Part shown: positions 7,937 through 16,751 of the stretch, one piece after another
Layout of the letters: the number at the start of each line of letters is the position of its first letter
Numbering within the stretch: the stretch's first letter is position 1
Assembly: GCA_021156365.1 (NCBI GenBank)
Contig: JAJNDK010000010.1
Location: 124,001 to 188,000 of the forward strand
Length of the DNA: 64,000 bases
Reading direction: 5' to 3'
DNA from: Bacteroidota bacterium
GTDB taxonomy: Bacteria; Bacteroidota; Bacteroidia; B-17B0; Aurantibacillaceae
Program-made: the position numbers and the translations under genes
Notes under the pieces: model-generated
What the model was told of the DNA's origin: nothing
Database searches by the model: none
Seen by the model: the letters and a program-made list of their open reading frames with translations, nothing else

Positions 7937-10696
7937 TTATCGTATTAATGTTATGTTTCCGCTTTTCTGTAGCAGCTTGCCATCAGAAGTGGTTCCCTTG
8001 AAGACGTATGCGTAAACACCCACCGGTGCTTGTTGTCCGTTGAACATTCCATCCCAGCCTTTGGTTTTATCTCCCGATTCCCATATTTTTTGTCCCCAGC
8101 GGCTGTATACCTGGAAGCTGTAATCCGTTACATCCAATGTTCCGTATACATTCAGCAGGTCGTTGTAGCCATCGCCGTTTGGTGAAAAACCGGTAGGTAT
8201 GGAAGGCTCGCCCACAGTCAGGTAAGGCTCTTTTAATTTAAAGAATGCTTTGATACAGGAAGTAGAGTCGAATAGCCAATGCAGGGTGTCGTTTTCCAAT
8301 GATATACTATCTGGTAAAACAAATCCTTCAAGCTCCCAATGATCGAATATATAATTCTCTCCCGGTGATCCGATCGCATCGAACCAAACATTCCCGAAAT
8401 AATTATCACTGTGCTCTTCAGGATAGCCGACTGTATTGAGATATACGGTACCTGATCCCGGAGGCTCCACATTGGTACAGAAGCTCCACGGGCCGGTAAC
8501 ATTGTAGCAGGTTTTTATATCTTCCGTGATCGTAGGACAACGTTGGTTGATCCAGTATTTCATAGTGTCGACGGATATTCCCCACACCGTATCCAAAGCC
8601 GGAACAGTTATGCCCAACATAGCTGTACAATGCTGGAACATTTCCGGTGCGAGTAAGCTGCGGATATAGTTTAGCTGAGAAATGATCGGTGGACATTTCA
8701 GGGAGTTGTTTAGATGGTACGAAAAGCGGTTGATGAACTGCGACTTGAACGTATCACTCTCCATTAAACTGGTGAAAATAGCCAGGTGGGCAAGATCAGG
8801 ACTTGTAGTAGCCCCGTATACCGACTGTGCCTGGCAAAGAGAAGCATCGTAATTAGTACTTGGCAAACCAGCATCATTTTCATTCAGTCCGTAGGTATCT
8901 TCCATGTCGAACATGCGATAACGCCATTTGATCTGACCGGAGATCGAATCGTGAGCTCTCCACCAGGCAGCTTTTTGAGGGAATGCGGTATTTACTGTGT
9001 AAGCATTGTAAATAATAAGATCCATCAAACTTCTGAAATTTAACAAGGAATCAGCGACAGATCTCAGCGTATCTACACGCATATCATTGGTGGTGATATA
9101 GTTTACAACGGATGTCCAGTTGGTAAGCGCATTTGGCGACGGGGACGCACTCAGTACTCCATCCATTTCAAGGACCTGGATACTGTCGCTGTCTGTGCCG
9201 AAATAGTATTTTGTGTACTCACGGTCAAATTTCTCGCGGATATCATAGATCCCGAAATACTGACCATTGATGTACATAATACAAGGCTGGTAATGTAAAC
9301 CATCCAGTTCCCAACCGTTTTTCATTGCATAGGTCTGGGCGAGCGGATCTCTTAGGTGAGCGGAGATCTCCGGCTGGCTGGTGGGCGCAGTATTAAAAAA
9401 TGTATAAGGGAAATTGTCGGAACCAGCAGCCTTAAGGGAAATAGTTGTCTGCTCTGTGCGGCCACTGGCGCCTAGGGTATTGTCTGTATACAACTGTTGT
9501 TTATTGGTATAGCTGTAACCGAATTCATCAAAAGCAGAAAAATCGAAACCAACGTAATTTCCCGGGATCGGCGCATCATCCGAGCTTCCGGGAGTGGTTA
9601 CCCCTATTGTACTGAACCTGAATGGGTGATTGGAACCTTTCCCAAAGTATTCCATACTCACCATATAATTGTGGGCAACACCACCGCCTGCACCCGGATA
9701 AGTGCCGGATGTAGTGGAATCGTAAGAAATGGAAATAACCGGCAGTGTGAAATTGGTAGCTATATACTCACCGTTCGCATTGTTAGGAAGCACATTGGCC
9801 TGATCGATAATATAAGAATGTGTTTCAACGAAGCTCGGCAAAAAATTACCTCCACCCGTGAACTGTGAAGTATCCAGATATGCCCTGATAACCGTGGAAG
9901 AATCAATATTAATTGGTGTTCCGTCATACAGGTTTTTCAAAGCATTGTTTGAGAAGGCACTTGGATCACGGCCAATATATGCTGCCGGGCCTGTGGTACC
10001 ACTGGAACCAAAGTAAAACGGCTCCAGGTTCGGTATCAGCGCTACACTGTTCGGGATGGATAAAGATAATGATTGAGCCCCTGTATAAAATCCGCGTGTT
10101 ATACTGAATATAGGCGGAGGCAGGTATCCTTTATAGCTTTTAAGACCGGTAACAACGTTGGTGGTCCCCGGGGTCCACTGAGGAACGCCGGCAGTGCTGC
10201 GTGCGAATACTTTCCAGTTATTGCTTCCGTTCGGGATACGCGCCCAGGCATGGTTGTGCTGGTGTCTGCGGATAGTGATAGAATCTCTCACAATACCGGC
10301 ATTATCGGCAAGGATGATCTTTTGCGGCTTGCTTTGCAACAGATCAAAACCTGCATGGTATTCAATTGGCGGTCCGTATACAACAGTATCCAGGCCGGAG
10401 GCATATACTACTATAAAGCCCTGGGGCGGGATCACTGTATTGATCGGGAATTGAAATTTATCAATTTTGCCTATATCGTTTGTTACATACCATCCCGCAA
10501 TGGATCTTGGGGCCAGTGTAGTGTTATAGATCTCGAACCAATCCGGCGTTCCACCTGAAAAATCAGTTAGTCCGCTCACATTTGCGCAGGAATACTCATT
10601 GATCCTGAAAAACCCCGAAGGAACCTGAGAAAACGCAGGTACACTGAACGCCAAAGCAACAATTAGGGTAATTACTTTATTCTTAATTAAATGCAT
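7937..10696 (-). CDS. Secreted CotH-kinase protein with lamin-tail domain and T9SS type B sorting domain
   Basis: A 919-residue exported protein. In order: signal peptide (1 to about 24, ending PAFSQ), a lamin-tail domain (about 25-125, FRINEYSCANV... DWFEIYN), and a chitobiase-type spacer (about 190-300). Then a CotH kinase-like region (about 455-690, with LHYQPCIMYINGQYFGIYD and WRYRMFDMEDTYG) and a gliding-motility-associated C-terminal domain (about 833-919, PTGFSPNGDGYNDLLNVYG... RWGQKIWES). CotH proteins are atypical protein kinases in Bacillus spores; the role of secreted Bacteroidota forms is not known. The C-terminal domain marks it for T9SS export to the surface. First gene of the operon with PorP/SprF; a -7-like box lies just upstream. 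Confidence 0.93.
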   Translation of the reverse strand: MHLIKNKVITLIVALAFSVPAFSQVPSGFFRINEYSCANVSGLTDFSGGTPDWFEIYNTTLAPRSIAGWYVTNDIGKIDKFQFPINTVIPPQGFIVVYASGLDTVVYGPPIEYHAGFDLLQSKPQKIILADNAGIVRDSITIRRHQHNHAWARIPNGSNNWKVFARSTAGVPQWTPGTTNVVTGLKSYKGYLPPPIFSITRGFYTGAQSLSLSIPNSVALIPNLEPFYFGSSGTTGPAAYIGRDPSAFSNNALKNLYDGTPINIDSSTVIRAYLDTSQFTGGGNFLPSFVETHSYIIDQANVLPNNANGEYIATNFTLPVISISYDSTTSGTYPGAGGGVAHNYMVSMEYFGKGSNHPFRFSTIGVTTPGSSDDAPIPGNYVGFDFSAFDEFGYSYTNKQQLYTDNTLGASGRTEQTTISLKAAGSDNFPYTFFNTAPTSQPEISAHLRDPLAQTYAMKNGWELDGLHYQPCIMYINGQYFGIYDIREKFDREYTKYYFGTDSDSIQVLEMDGVLSASPSPNALTNWTSVVNYITTNDMRVDTLRSVADSLLNFRSLMDLIIYNAYTVNTAFPQKAAWWRAHDSISGQIKWRYRMFDMEDTYGLNENDAGLPSTNYDASLCQAQSVYGATTSPDLAHLAIFTSLMESDTFKSQFINRFSYHLNNSLKCPPIISQLNYIRSLLAPEMFQHCTAMLGITVPALDTVWGISVDTMKYWINQRCPTITEDIKTCYNVTGPWSFCTNVEPPGSGTVYLNTVGYPEEHSDNYFGNVWFDAIGSPGENYIFDHWELEGFVLPDSISLENDTLHWLFDSTSCIKAFFKLKEPYLTVGEPSIPTGFSPNGDGYNDLLNVYGTLDVTDYSFQVYSRWGQKIWESGDKTKGWDGMFNGQQAPVGVYAYVFKGTTSDGKLLQKSGNITLIR

Positions 10697-10722
10697 AGTA
10701 TTTAGCTGATTTAAAGCAATTC

Positions 10723-10730
10723 CAAAAATA
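10723..10730 (-). promoter_or_regulatory. Candidate -7 box for the CotH/PorP operon
   Basis: On the minus strand the sequence TATTTTTG matches the Bacteroidota -7 consensus TAnnTTTG, 27 bp before the ATG of the CotH gene. I see no TTTG at the -33 distance, so this is a partial match in AT-rich DNA. Confidence 0.3.
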
Positions 10731-10842
10731 CAAATTTTTTTGGAAAATCGTTAATTTTTTTAACACCTGCCAATAATAATAATACAATAATTATCCTCGG
10801 GCCGCTCAGCCCATAATACTATATTTGTAAGCGATTTGCAGG

Positions 10843-11655
10843 ATGGAATACGTTGGACATATACTTTTTGTATTTATTGGTTTTACCCTTGGTTTGATTG
10901 GCGGCGGCGGCTCTATCCTGGGCGTACCGGTGCTGGTGTATATATTGCAGTACAATGCCGAGGTGGCCACGGGCTATTCCCTGTTCATTGTGGGGCTGTC
11001 GGCACTGATCGGGAGCTTTGCATTTTTGCGCCGCGGCGATATCAGTTTTGAAGCTATCCTCCAGTTTGCCCTTCCTGCAATGGTTACGGTGTTTTGCGTA
11101 CGGAAATTCCTGATCCCGCGCCTGCCGGATGTTTTTTTTAGCGTTCTTTCCTTCGAGGTAAGCAAACAGTTGGTTATTATGATCGTGTTCTCGATCCTCA
11201 TGCTTTTTTCCTCCTGGACGATGATCCGTAAGGGGAGGAACCGGAACCTGAAAGAGCTGATGTGGGACGAATTTTACCGGATGCCTTTTCGCATACCGGT
11301 ATTGATGCTTTTGGGTGTTGCGGTCGGGTTTTTATCCGGTTTTGTTGGTGCGGGTGGCGGATTTATGATCATTCCGGTCCTGGTTGTATTTGCCAGGGTG
11401 CCGATCAAAAAAGCCATCGGGACTTCGCTGTGCATAATCGCTATTAATTCGCTGATCGGTTTTACGGGTAACATAGGCAGCATCCCGATCGACTGGCGTT
11501 TCCTGCTGATCGTTTCCGGCCTGAGTGTGTTCGGGATCATACTTGGTAGCTATGCGGGAAGTTTTATAAGCGGAAAAAGACTGAAACCGGCTTTCGGATA
11601 TTTTACACTTTGTGTAGGAACCTTTATTATTGTAAAAGAACTTTTTTTTAAATAG
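10843..11655 (+). CDS. TauE/SafE-family sulfite/anion exporter
   Basis: A 270-residue polytopic inner-membrane protein. The two TauE/SafE half-repeats are visible: GFTLGLIGGGGSILGVPVLV near the N-terminus and GFLSGFVGAGGGFMIIPVLV at about 155-175, with about eight hydrophobic segments in all. The family exports sulfite, organosulfonates or related sulfur compounds. The stop is 2 bp before the start of a persulfide dioxygenase-rhodanese gene, so the two are co-transcribed and the likely cargo is an oxidised sulfur species (sulfite or thiosulfate). That substrate assignment rests on context. Confidence 0.9.
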   Translation: MEYVGHILFVFIGFTLGLIGGGGSILGVPVLVYILQYNAEVATGYSLFIVGLSALIGSFAFLRRGDISFEAILQFALPAMVTVFCVRKFLIPRLPDVFFSVLSFEVSKQLVIMIVFSILMLFSSWTMIRKGRNRNLKELMWDEFYRMPFRIPVLMLLGVAVGFLSGFVGAGGGFMIIPVLVVFARVPIKKAIGTSLCIIAINSLIGFTGNIGSIPIDWRFLLIVSGLSVFGIILGSYAGSFISGKRLKPAFGYFTLCVGTFIIVKELFFK

Positions 11656-11657
11656 AT

Positions 11658-13106
11658 ATGATCATAGAACAAATATATACCGGCTGCCTTGCTCAGGGCG
11701 CTTACTACATCAGCTCGGAAGGCGAGGCCGCCATCATCGATCCATTGCGCGAAATAACTCCTTACCTGCAACGCGCAGAAAAAGATCAGGTACAGATCAA
11801 ATATATTTTTGAAACACATTTCCATGCCGATTTTGTGAGCGGGCATATAGACCTGGCCAATAAAACAAATGCGGCCATCGTTTTCGGTCCGAAGGCAGAA
11901 ACGGTTTTCAAAAGCTATAATGCAAAAGACGGGGAAGAATTCCGGATCGGAAAGCTTACTATCAAAGCACTGCATACCCCGGGACATACGCCTGAATCCA
12001 CTACCTATTTATTGAAGGATGAGAACGGGAAAGATTATTGCATATTTACGGGCGATACACTTTTTATCGGCGACGTAGGAAGGCCTGATCTTGCGATCCA
12101 ATCGGGCATCACCCAGGAAGATCTGGCGGGAATGTTGTATGATTCATTGCATTCGAAGATCCTCCCACTCGCAAACGAAGTTATCGTGTATCCTGCACAC
12201 GGAGCGGGTTCTGCCTGTGGAAAGAACATGAGTAAAGAAACATTCGATACGCTTGGCAACCAGAAAAAGGTAAATTATGCCCTGCAAAGTATGTCGAAGA
12301 AAAAATTCATTCAGGAGCTTACAACCGGTATACTGCCGGCACCTCAGTATTTTTCCAAAAACGCCCTGCTAAATAAAACGGGCTATGAAAATGTGGAGCA
12401 GGTATTGCAAAAAGGCTCCGTTGCATTGTCTGCGCAGGCCTTTGAAGACCTGGCCAACGATCAGCATGCATTGGTATTGGATGTACGGAAACCTGCAGAA
12501 TTTGCAGCTTCGCATATCCCGAATGCTGTTTTTATCGGCATCGACGGGCAGTTTGCTCCCTGGGTGGGCGCTCTCATCGTGGATCTGAAACAGCCTATTT
12601 TATTAGTGGTGCCGGAAGGAAGAGAAGAAGAAGCCGTACTCCGTTTGTCGCGTGTGGGATATGATAATTGCCTTGGTTTTCTGAAAGGCGGAATGCAGGC
12701 CTGGAAAGAAGCAGGAAAAGAAACAGACAGTATTCTGTCGGTAAGTGCAGAGCAATTTGTGGAAACATACAAAGCAAAAAAACTGAATGTGCTGGATGTG
12801 CGCAAGCAGGGTGAGTATGAAGCGCAGCACCTGCCCAATGTATCGCACAAAGCGCTTGATTATATAAACGAATGGACGGACAGCCTCGACAAAAACAAGG
12901 AATTCTATATTCACTGCGCCGGCGGATACCGTAGCATGATCGCAGCCTCCATATTAAAAGGCAGGGGATATACAAATCTCATCGATGTGGCAGGAGGATT
13001 TTCTGCGATCAGTAAAACGGGAGTGGAAACAACGGCTTACGTATGTCCTTCCACACAACAAAAAGGTGGAGTGATGACGCGCCTGCTCAAAAAAATATTT
13101 AAGTAG
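11658..13106 (+). CDS. Persulfide dioxygenase (ETHE1-like MBL fold) fused to two rhodanese domains
   Basis: A 482-residue cytoplasmic protein. Residues 1 to about 235 are a metallo-beta-lactamase fold of the ETHE1/BlrB type: ETHFHADFVSGH, TPGHTPES, GDTLFIGDVGRPDL and YPAHGAGSACG supply the metal ligands. The first rhodanese domain (about 260-360, LDVRKPAEFAASHIPNA) has no cysteine in its active loop (VVPEGREEE) and is presumably inactive. The second (about 370-470) has the catalytic Cys in HCAGGYRS. The family oxidises glutathione or other low-molecular-weight persulfides to sulfite, with rhodanese moving the sulfane sulfur. Together with the upstream exporter this forms a sulfide/persulfide detoxification unit. 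Confidence 0.92.
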   Translation: MIIEQIYTGCLAQGAYYISSEGEAAIIDPLREITPYLQRAEKDQVQIKYIFETHFHADFVSGHIDLANKTNAAIVFGPKAETVFKSYNAKDGEEFRIGKLTIKALHTPGHTPESTTYLLKDENGKDYCIFTGDTLFIGDVGRPDLAIQSGITQEDLAGMLYDSLHSKILPLANEVIVYPAHGAGSACGKNMSKETFDTLGNQKKVNYALQSMSKKKFIQELTTGILPAPQYFSKNALLNKTGYENVEQVLQKGSVALSAQAFEDLANDQHALVLDVRKPAEFAASHIPNAVFIGIDGQFAPWVGALIVDLKQPILLVVPEGREEEAVLRLSRVGYDNCLGFLKGGMQAWKEAGKETDSILSVSAEQFVETYKAKKLNVLDVRKQGEYEAQHLPNVSHKALDYINEWTDSLDKNKEFYIHCAGGYRSMIAASILKGRGYTNLIDVAGGFSAISKTGVETTAYVCPSTQQKGGVMTRLLKKIFK

Positions 13107-13140
13107 TGTTTCCGTACCGGTGCATTGAAGACATGAAAGC

Positions 13141-13530
13141 GTGAAGGGAACCAAACTATACAGTATACTTTTTAATAAATGTCCGCGTTGCCACGAAGGG
13201 GAATTTTTTGTTACAAAAAACCCTTTCGATCTTAAGCGTACAGCGCTCATCCATGAATACTGCGCTGTTTGCGGATTGAAATACCTGCGGGAGATCGGCT
13301 TTTTCTACGGTTCCATGTATATTTCCTATGGGCTGACAGTTGGTCTCTGCATCGGTCTTTTCCTCTTGTGTCATTTCCTGTTTGGCCTGGATGAAATGAT
13401 CTCACTTATCAGTATGTCCACAGTCGCTTTGTTATTGTGGACGGTGATCTTTCGCAAAGCAAGGATCATCTGGATCAACCTCTTTGTAAGATACGATCGG
13501 AAAGCTGAACGGGGATCCAAAAAGGATTAG
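13141..13530 (+). CDS. DUF983 family membrane protein
   Basis: A 129-residue protein with the DUF983 pattern. An N-terminal paired-cysteine knuckle (NKCPRCHEGEFF ... CAVCGLKYLREIGFFYGSMY) is followed by two membrane helices and a basic tail. The function of DUF983 is unknown. The start is GTG 13141, because an in-frame TGA lies 15 bp upstream and the nearby ATG is out of frame and runs directly into a stop. It follows the persulfide dioxygenase gene by 34 bp and may be in the same transcript. Its stop overlaps the stop region of the convergent gene by 4 bp. Confidence 0.85.
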   Translation: MKGTKLYSILFNKCPRCHEGEFFVTKNPFDLKRTALIHEYCAVCGLKYLREIGFFYGSMYISYGLTVGLCIGLFLLCHFLFGLDEMISLISMSTVALLLWTVIFRKARIIWINLFVRYDRKAERGSKKD

Positions 13531-14513
13531 AGAACACTGTCATTAACTACGTTGGCCACCTGCTCAAAAAGATTTTTGCCGAACAGGGTATAAAAACCTG
13601 CTTCTATAAAAAATCCCCGCTTCATCCGGTACCGGGTTTTATGGGCATCCGTATTGTTCAGTTTTGCACGCTGTATAAGTGTGTATCCGCCATTTACTTT
13701 CAGCCCGAATGTTTTATTCACTTTCACCCGATACGTAGTAAACAGCGCCAGGCTCGCATAATTAAAATTGATCCGCTCTCCTTTATACATCATTCCCGAC
13801 CGGAAACCATCCAGGGTAACCCCTCCGTTGATCCAGTTGTTGGTGTTGATCTTGTATTGAAGGCATACCTGTGCCGGCAGGGTATAGCTGAAGTTGAGCC
13901 TGGAGTTGACAGGCTGCATGCCACCGAAAAATGGAACGGGAGCAAATACACCATCGGTATAGCTTAGGACCACACCGTAATAATAATTTTTTCGCAGACC
14001 ACGGATGTGGAACTGGCCCATGATCCCGCTGGCCCGAAGGGCCATTGTATGAATGCTTTTGTCTTCTTCATTAAAACCGGCATTCACCGAGTAAAAAAGG
14101 ATCCGGTATTTTTTTGTGAGCTTCAGGCCGAATATCCCGGCGCTGGCGTTGTAGAGGTTGCGGCTGGAAATACTGTCGAGTCCTGCATGCAATTGTTTGG
14201 CTCCGAATTTCACATTACCCATTACCTGCGATGCACGCACTGATATACCTTTCGAAAGGAGATCTTTCAGTTTCAGAGAGCTAAGATCCAGTCCTGCGGA
14301 GAATTTGGTTTTGATCGGGAAAGTGACCACGCAGTTCTGATCGGTATAAGAAAAATGATTGCTGGTATCTTTGTAGCGGGCAGCTGACACATACCTGAAA
14401 TCGGCTTTGATACGTGGGCGCCATACCTGCTGCACCTGATCCATCTCAAAGCTCTGACTTCTTATTTGCAGTATTGTACAAATAAAAAGGAATGTAAGGA
14501 TCCCTTTGTTCAT
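13527..14513 (-). CDS. Predicted outer-membrane protein, unknown function
   Basis: A 328-residue exported protein. I set the start at ATG 14513 because MNKGILTFLFICTILQIRSQ is a clean signal peptide; an in-frame ATG at 14579 would add 22 non-signal residues. The mature part shows amphipathic strands with alternating aromatic residues (KADFRYVSAARY, KYRILFYSVNAGFNEEDKS, RYRMKRGFFIEAGFYTLFG), consistent with a beta barrel. It could be a member of the uncharacterised DUF5723-like or PorP-related barrel group, but I do not recognise a specific family. It stands alone between the DUF983 gene (convergent) and a palindromic element upstream. Confidence 0.65.
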   Translation of the reverse strand: MNKGILTFLFICTILQIRSQSFEMDQVQQVWRPRIKADFRYVSAARYKDTSNHFSYTDQNCVVTFPIKTKFSAGLDLSSLKLKDLLSKGISVRASQVMGNVKFGAKQLHAGLDSISSRNLYNASAGIFGLKLTKKYRILFYSVNAGFNEEDKSIHTMALRASGIMGQFHIRGLRKNYYYGVVLSYTDGVFAPVPFFGGMQPVNSRLNFSYTLPAQVCLQYKINTNNWINGGVTLDGFRSGMMYKGERINFNYASLALFTTYRVKVNKTFGLKVNGGYTLIQRAKLNNTDAHKTRYRMKRGFFIEAGFYTLFGKNLFEQVANVVNDSVL

Positions 14514-14608
14514 TAGAGTAAAGGTAATCTTTCTATGGAATGTTCGGTTATGAAATAATTTGGATTTTTTGTAAAACATGTCGGTTAGATTCCGATAAGT
14601 CCTGAAAG

Positions 14609-14763
14609 TTTAATCACACAGACACATAGAATTTATAGTGTTGTCCGCATTAGAGGGAAGCCAAAGAATATATTGGAGGGAAACAACGCCTACCCTATGC
14701 GCAACTATACATTCTTCAATAAATAAACACGACAGGCTGACTATGTCGCTATGTGGTTAAAAA
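14609..14763. repeat. Palindromic MITE-like element with AACCACATAG-type ends
   Basis: About 155 bp between two divergent genes, bounded by imperfect inverted repeats. The left end reads TTTAATCACACAGACACATAG (14609-14629) without its last base, and the right end (14741-14763), read on the minus strand, begins TTTTAACCACATAGCGACAT. Both are periodic copies of an ACATAG-like unit. Nothing between them looks coding. The architecture matches short non-autonomous palindromic elements; no transposase is present. Confidence 0.6.
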
Positions 14764-14847
14764 ATTCCGACAGTATTCTACAACGAGGTCATTTTTTACA
14801 GGATTTAGCACCCGAAAAATGCGTAATTTTACGGCAAAAGGTGCCTT

Positions 14848-16674
14848 ATGGTTTATACTTCGATGCAGGAATGTTTGGATGATCTGGAGAAGAACGGGCA
14901 CCTTGTTCGTATCAAAGAGGAAGTAGATCCCGAGCTCGAAATGGCGGCTATTCATCTCCGGGTACACGAGGCAGGAGGAAAGGCCGTTCTTTTTGAAAAA
15001 GTAAAAGGCACGAAGTATCCGTGTGTTTCCAATATATTCGGAACCACCGAACGCACGCATTTTATATTCAGAGAACATTTCGGGATGATGCAGCAGCTGA
15101 TAGAGGTAAAGAACAATCCGATGGCCTTTATCAAAAAACCGTTCCGGAATATTTCACTGGCGTTTGCTGCATACAAAGCATTACCAAAAAGAATACGTGC
15201 AAAGGCAAAAGATCATTTTGAAGAGATCCGTATCGATCAGCTTCCTCTGATCAAACACTGGGAAAAGGACGGAGGCGCTTTTGTTACCCTGCCGCAGGTA
15301 TACACGGAAGATGCAGATCAGCCCGGCATCATGCAATCCAACCTCGGTATGTACCGGATCCAGCTGAATGGAAATAAGTATGTGCTGAATGAAGAGATCG
15401 GCTTGCATTATCAATTGCACCGTGGTATTGGTGTTCACCAGACAAAGGCAAAATCAAAAGGCCAGCCCCTGAAAGTAAGTATATTTGTAGGCGGACCACC
15501 TTCGCATACACTCGCTGCAGTGATGCCCTTACCGGAGGGCTTGTCGGAGATGACATTTGCAGGTGCGCTTAATGGCAGGCGTTTCCGCTATTTTTACGAA
15601 GACGGATTTTGTATTTCTGCCGATGCGGATTTTGTTATAACCGGGGAAGTGTACCCGGATGAGAATAAACCGGAAGGACCTTTCGGCGATCATTTGGGTT
15701 ATTACAGCCTTACCCACGATTTTCCATTGATGCGTGTACACAAGGTGTATGCAAAGAAAAATGCGATCTGGGCATTTACTGTTGTAGGCAGGCCACCGCA
15801 GGAAGATACCGGTTTCGGAAATTTTATCCACGAGATGACCGGTGAAGGGTTGAAAAAGGAAATTCCTGGCGTAAAAGAAGTGCATGCAGTAGATGCAGCC
15901 GGTGTACATCCGTTGTTATTAGCTGTCGGTAGCGAACGCTATACGCCCTATTTGCAGAACAAACAACCAGCAGAGCTGCTGACGATCGCCAATCACATCC
16001 TTGGTAAAGGACAGCTAAGCCTGGCGAAATTTCTTTTTATTACGGCAGACGATGCGAATAAAGTCACAGTAAAAAACATTGAGGATTATTTTTCGTTCGT
16101 GCTCAAGCGCATCGATTGGAAACGGGATATTCATTTTTACACCAATACGACTATCGATACGCTCGACTATTCGGGAACCGGATTGAATACCGGGAGCAAG
16201 GTGGTATTTGCTGCATACGGCGATGTGAAGCGTGAGCTGTCACGCAGGGTTCCTTCTTATTTCGAAGAGACAGGTACGTTTACGAAGGCCCGCATGGCAA
16301 TGCCCGGGGTGGTAGTGCTTACCGCAAAAGCATTTACAGATTATGAAACCGCATCGGCAGAAACGCAGGAACTGAACCGGCAGCTGAAAGATCATGTAGT
16401 GGAATTAAATGATACACCTTTGATCGTTATTGCAGATGACAGCGATTTTGTAGCGGAGACACTGAATAATTTTCTTTGGGTTACCTTCACCCGTTGCAAT
16501 CCTTCTCATGATATATACGGCATCGAAAGCTATACGCAGTTCAAACACTGGGCCTGCAAAGGTCCGCTCATTATCGATGCGCGGATCAAACCGCATCATG
16601 CGCCTGTATTGGTGAAGAACGATGCAGTGGAAAAGAGGGTGGATGCTGTTCTTCAGAACATCGCTTTTAAATAA
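14848..16674 (+). CDS. UbiD-family prenyl-FMN-dependent decarboxylase
   Basis: A 608-residue soluble protein. The UbiD signature is clear: KYPCVSNIFGTTERTHFIFR near residue 60, QLHRGIGVHQTKAK at about 190-203, VFVGGPPSHTLAA at about 213-225 and the active-site motif PEGPFGDHLGYYS at about 275. UbiD enzymes decarboxylate aromatic or unsaturated acids using prenylated FMN made by UbiX. In Bacteroidota the housekeeping member acts in menaquinone synthesis (futalosine route MqnL or equivalent), which is the likeliest role here; at 608 residues it is longer than E. coli UbiD (about 500). No ubiX or other quinone gene is adjacent. A bidirectional hairpin follows the stop. Confidence 0.9.
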   Translation: MVYTSMQECLDDLEKNGHLVRIKEEVDPELEMAAIHLRVHEAGGKAVLFEKVKGTKYPCVSNIFGTTERTHFIFREHFGMMQQLIEVKNNPMAFIKKPFRNISLAFAAYKALPKRIRAKAKDHFEEIRIDQLPLIKHWEKDGGAFVTLPQVYTEDADQPGIMQSNLGMYRIQLNGNKYVLNEEIGLHYQLHRGIGVHQTKAKSKGQPLKVSIFVGGPPSHTLAAVMPLPEGLSEMTFAGALNGRRFRYFYEDGFCISADADFVITGEVYPDENKPEGPFGDHLGYYSLTHDFPLMRVHKVYAKKNAIWAFTVVGRPPQEDTGFGNFIHEMTGEGLKKEIPGVKEVHAVDAAGVHPLLLAVGSERYTPYLQNKQPAELLTIANHILGKGQLSLAKFLFITADDANKVTVKNIEDYFSFVLKRIDWKRDIHFYTNTTIDTLDYSGTGLNTGSKVVFAAYGDVKRELSRRVPSYFEETGTFTKARMAMPGVVVLTAKAFTDYETASAETQELNRQLKDHVVELNDTPLIVIADDSDFVAETLNNFLWVTFTRCNPSHDIYGIESYTQFKHWACKGPLIIDARIKPHHAPVLVKNDAVEKRVDAVLQNIAFK

Positions 16675-16700
16675 ACAATCCTTCCATTGACATAAAACAA

Positions 16701-16731
16701 AAAGCCCCTTCGTTTCCGAAGAGGCCTTTCT
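16701..16731. terminator. Bidirectional hairpin terminator
   Basis: AAAGCCCCTTCG, a short TTCC loop region and CGAAGAGGCCTTTC form a stem with A-rich and T-rich flanks. It lies between the convergent UbiD gene and the T9SS cargo gene and can serve both. Confidence 0.65.
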
Positions 16732-16751
16732 TTATCTGATAGGGTAGGGTA

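Noticed and set aside
11550-11987. 145-codon minus-strand frame over the TauE/persulfide dioxygenase junction
   Set aside because: Antisense to two well-supported genes and without any recognisable motif.
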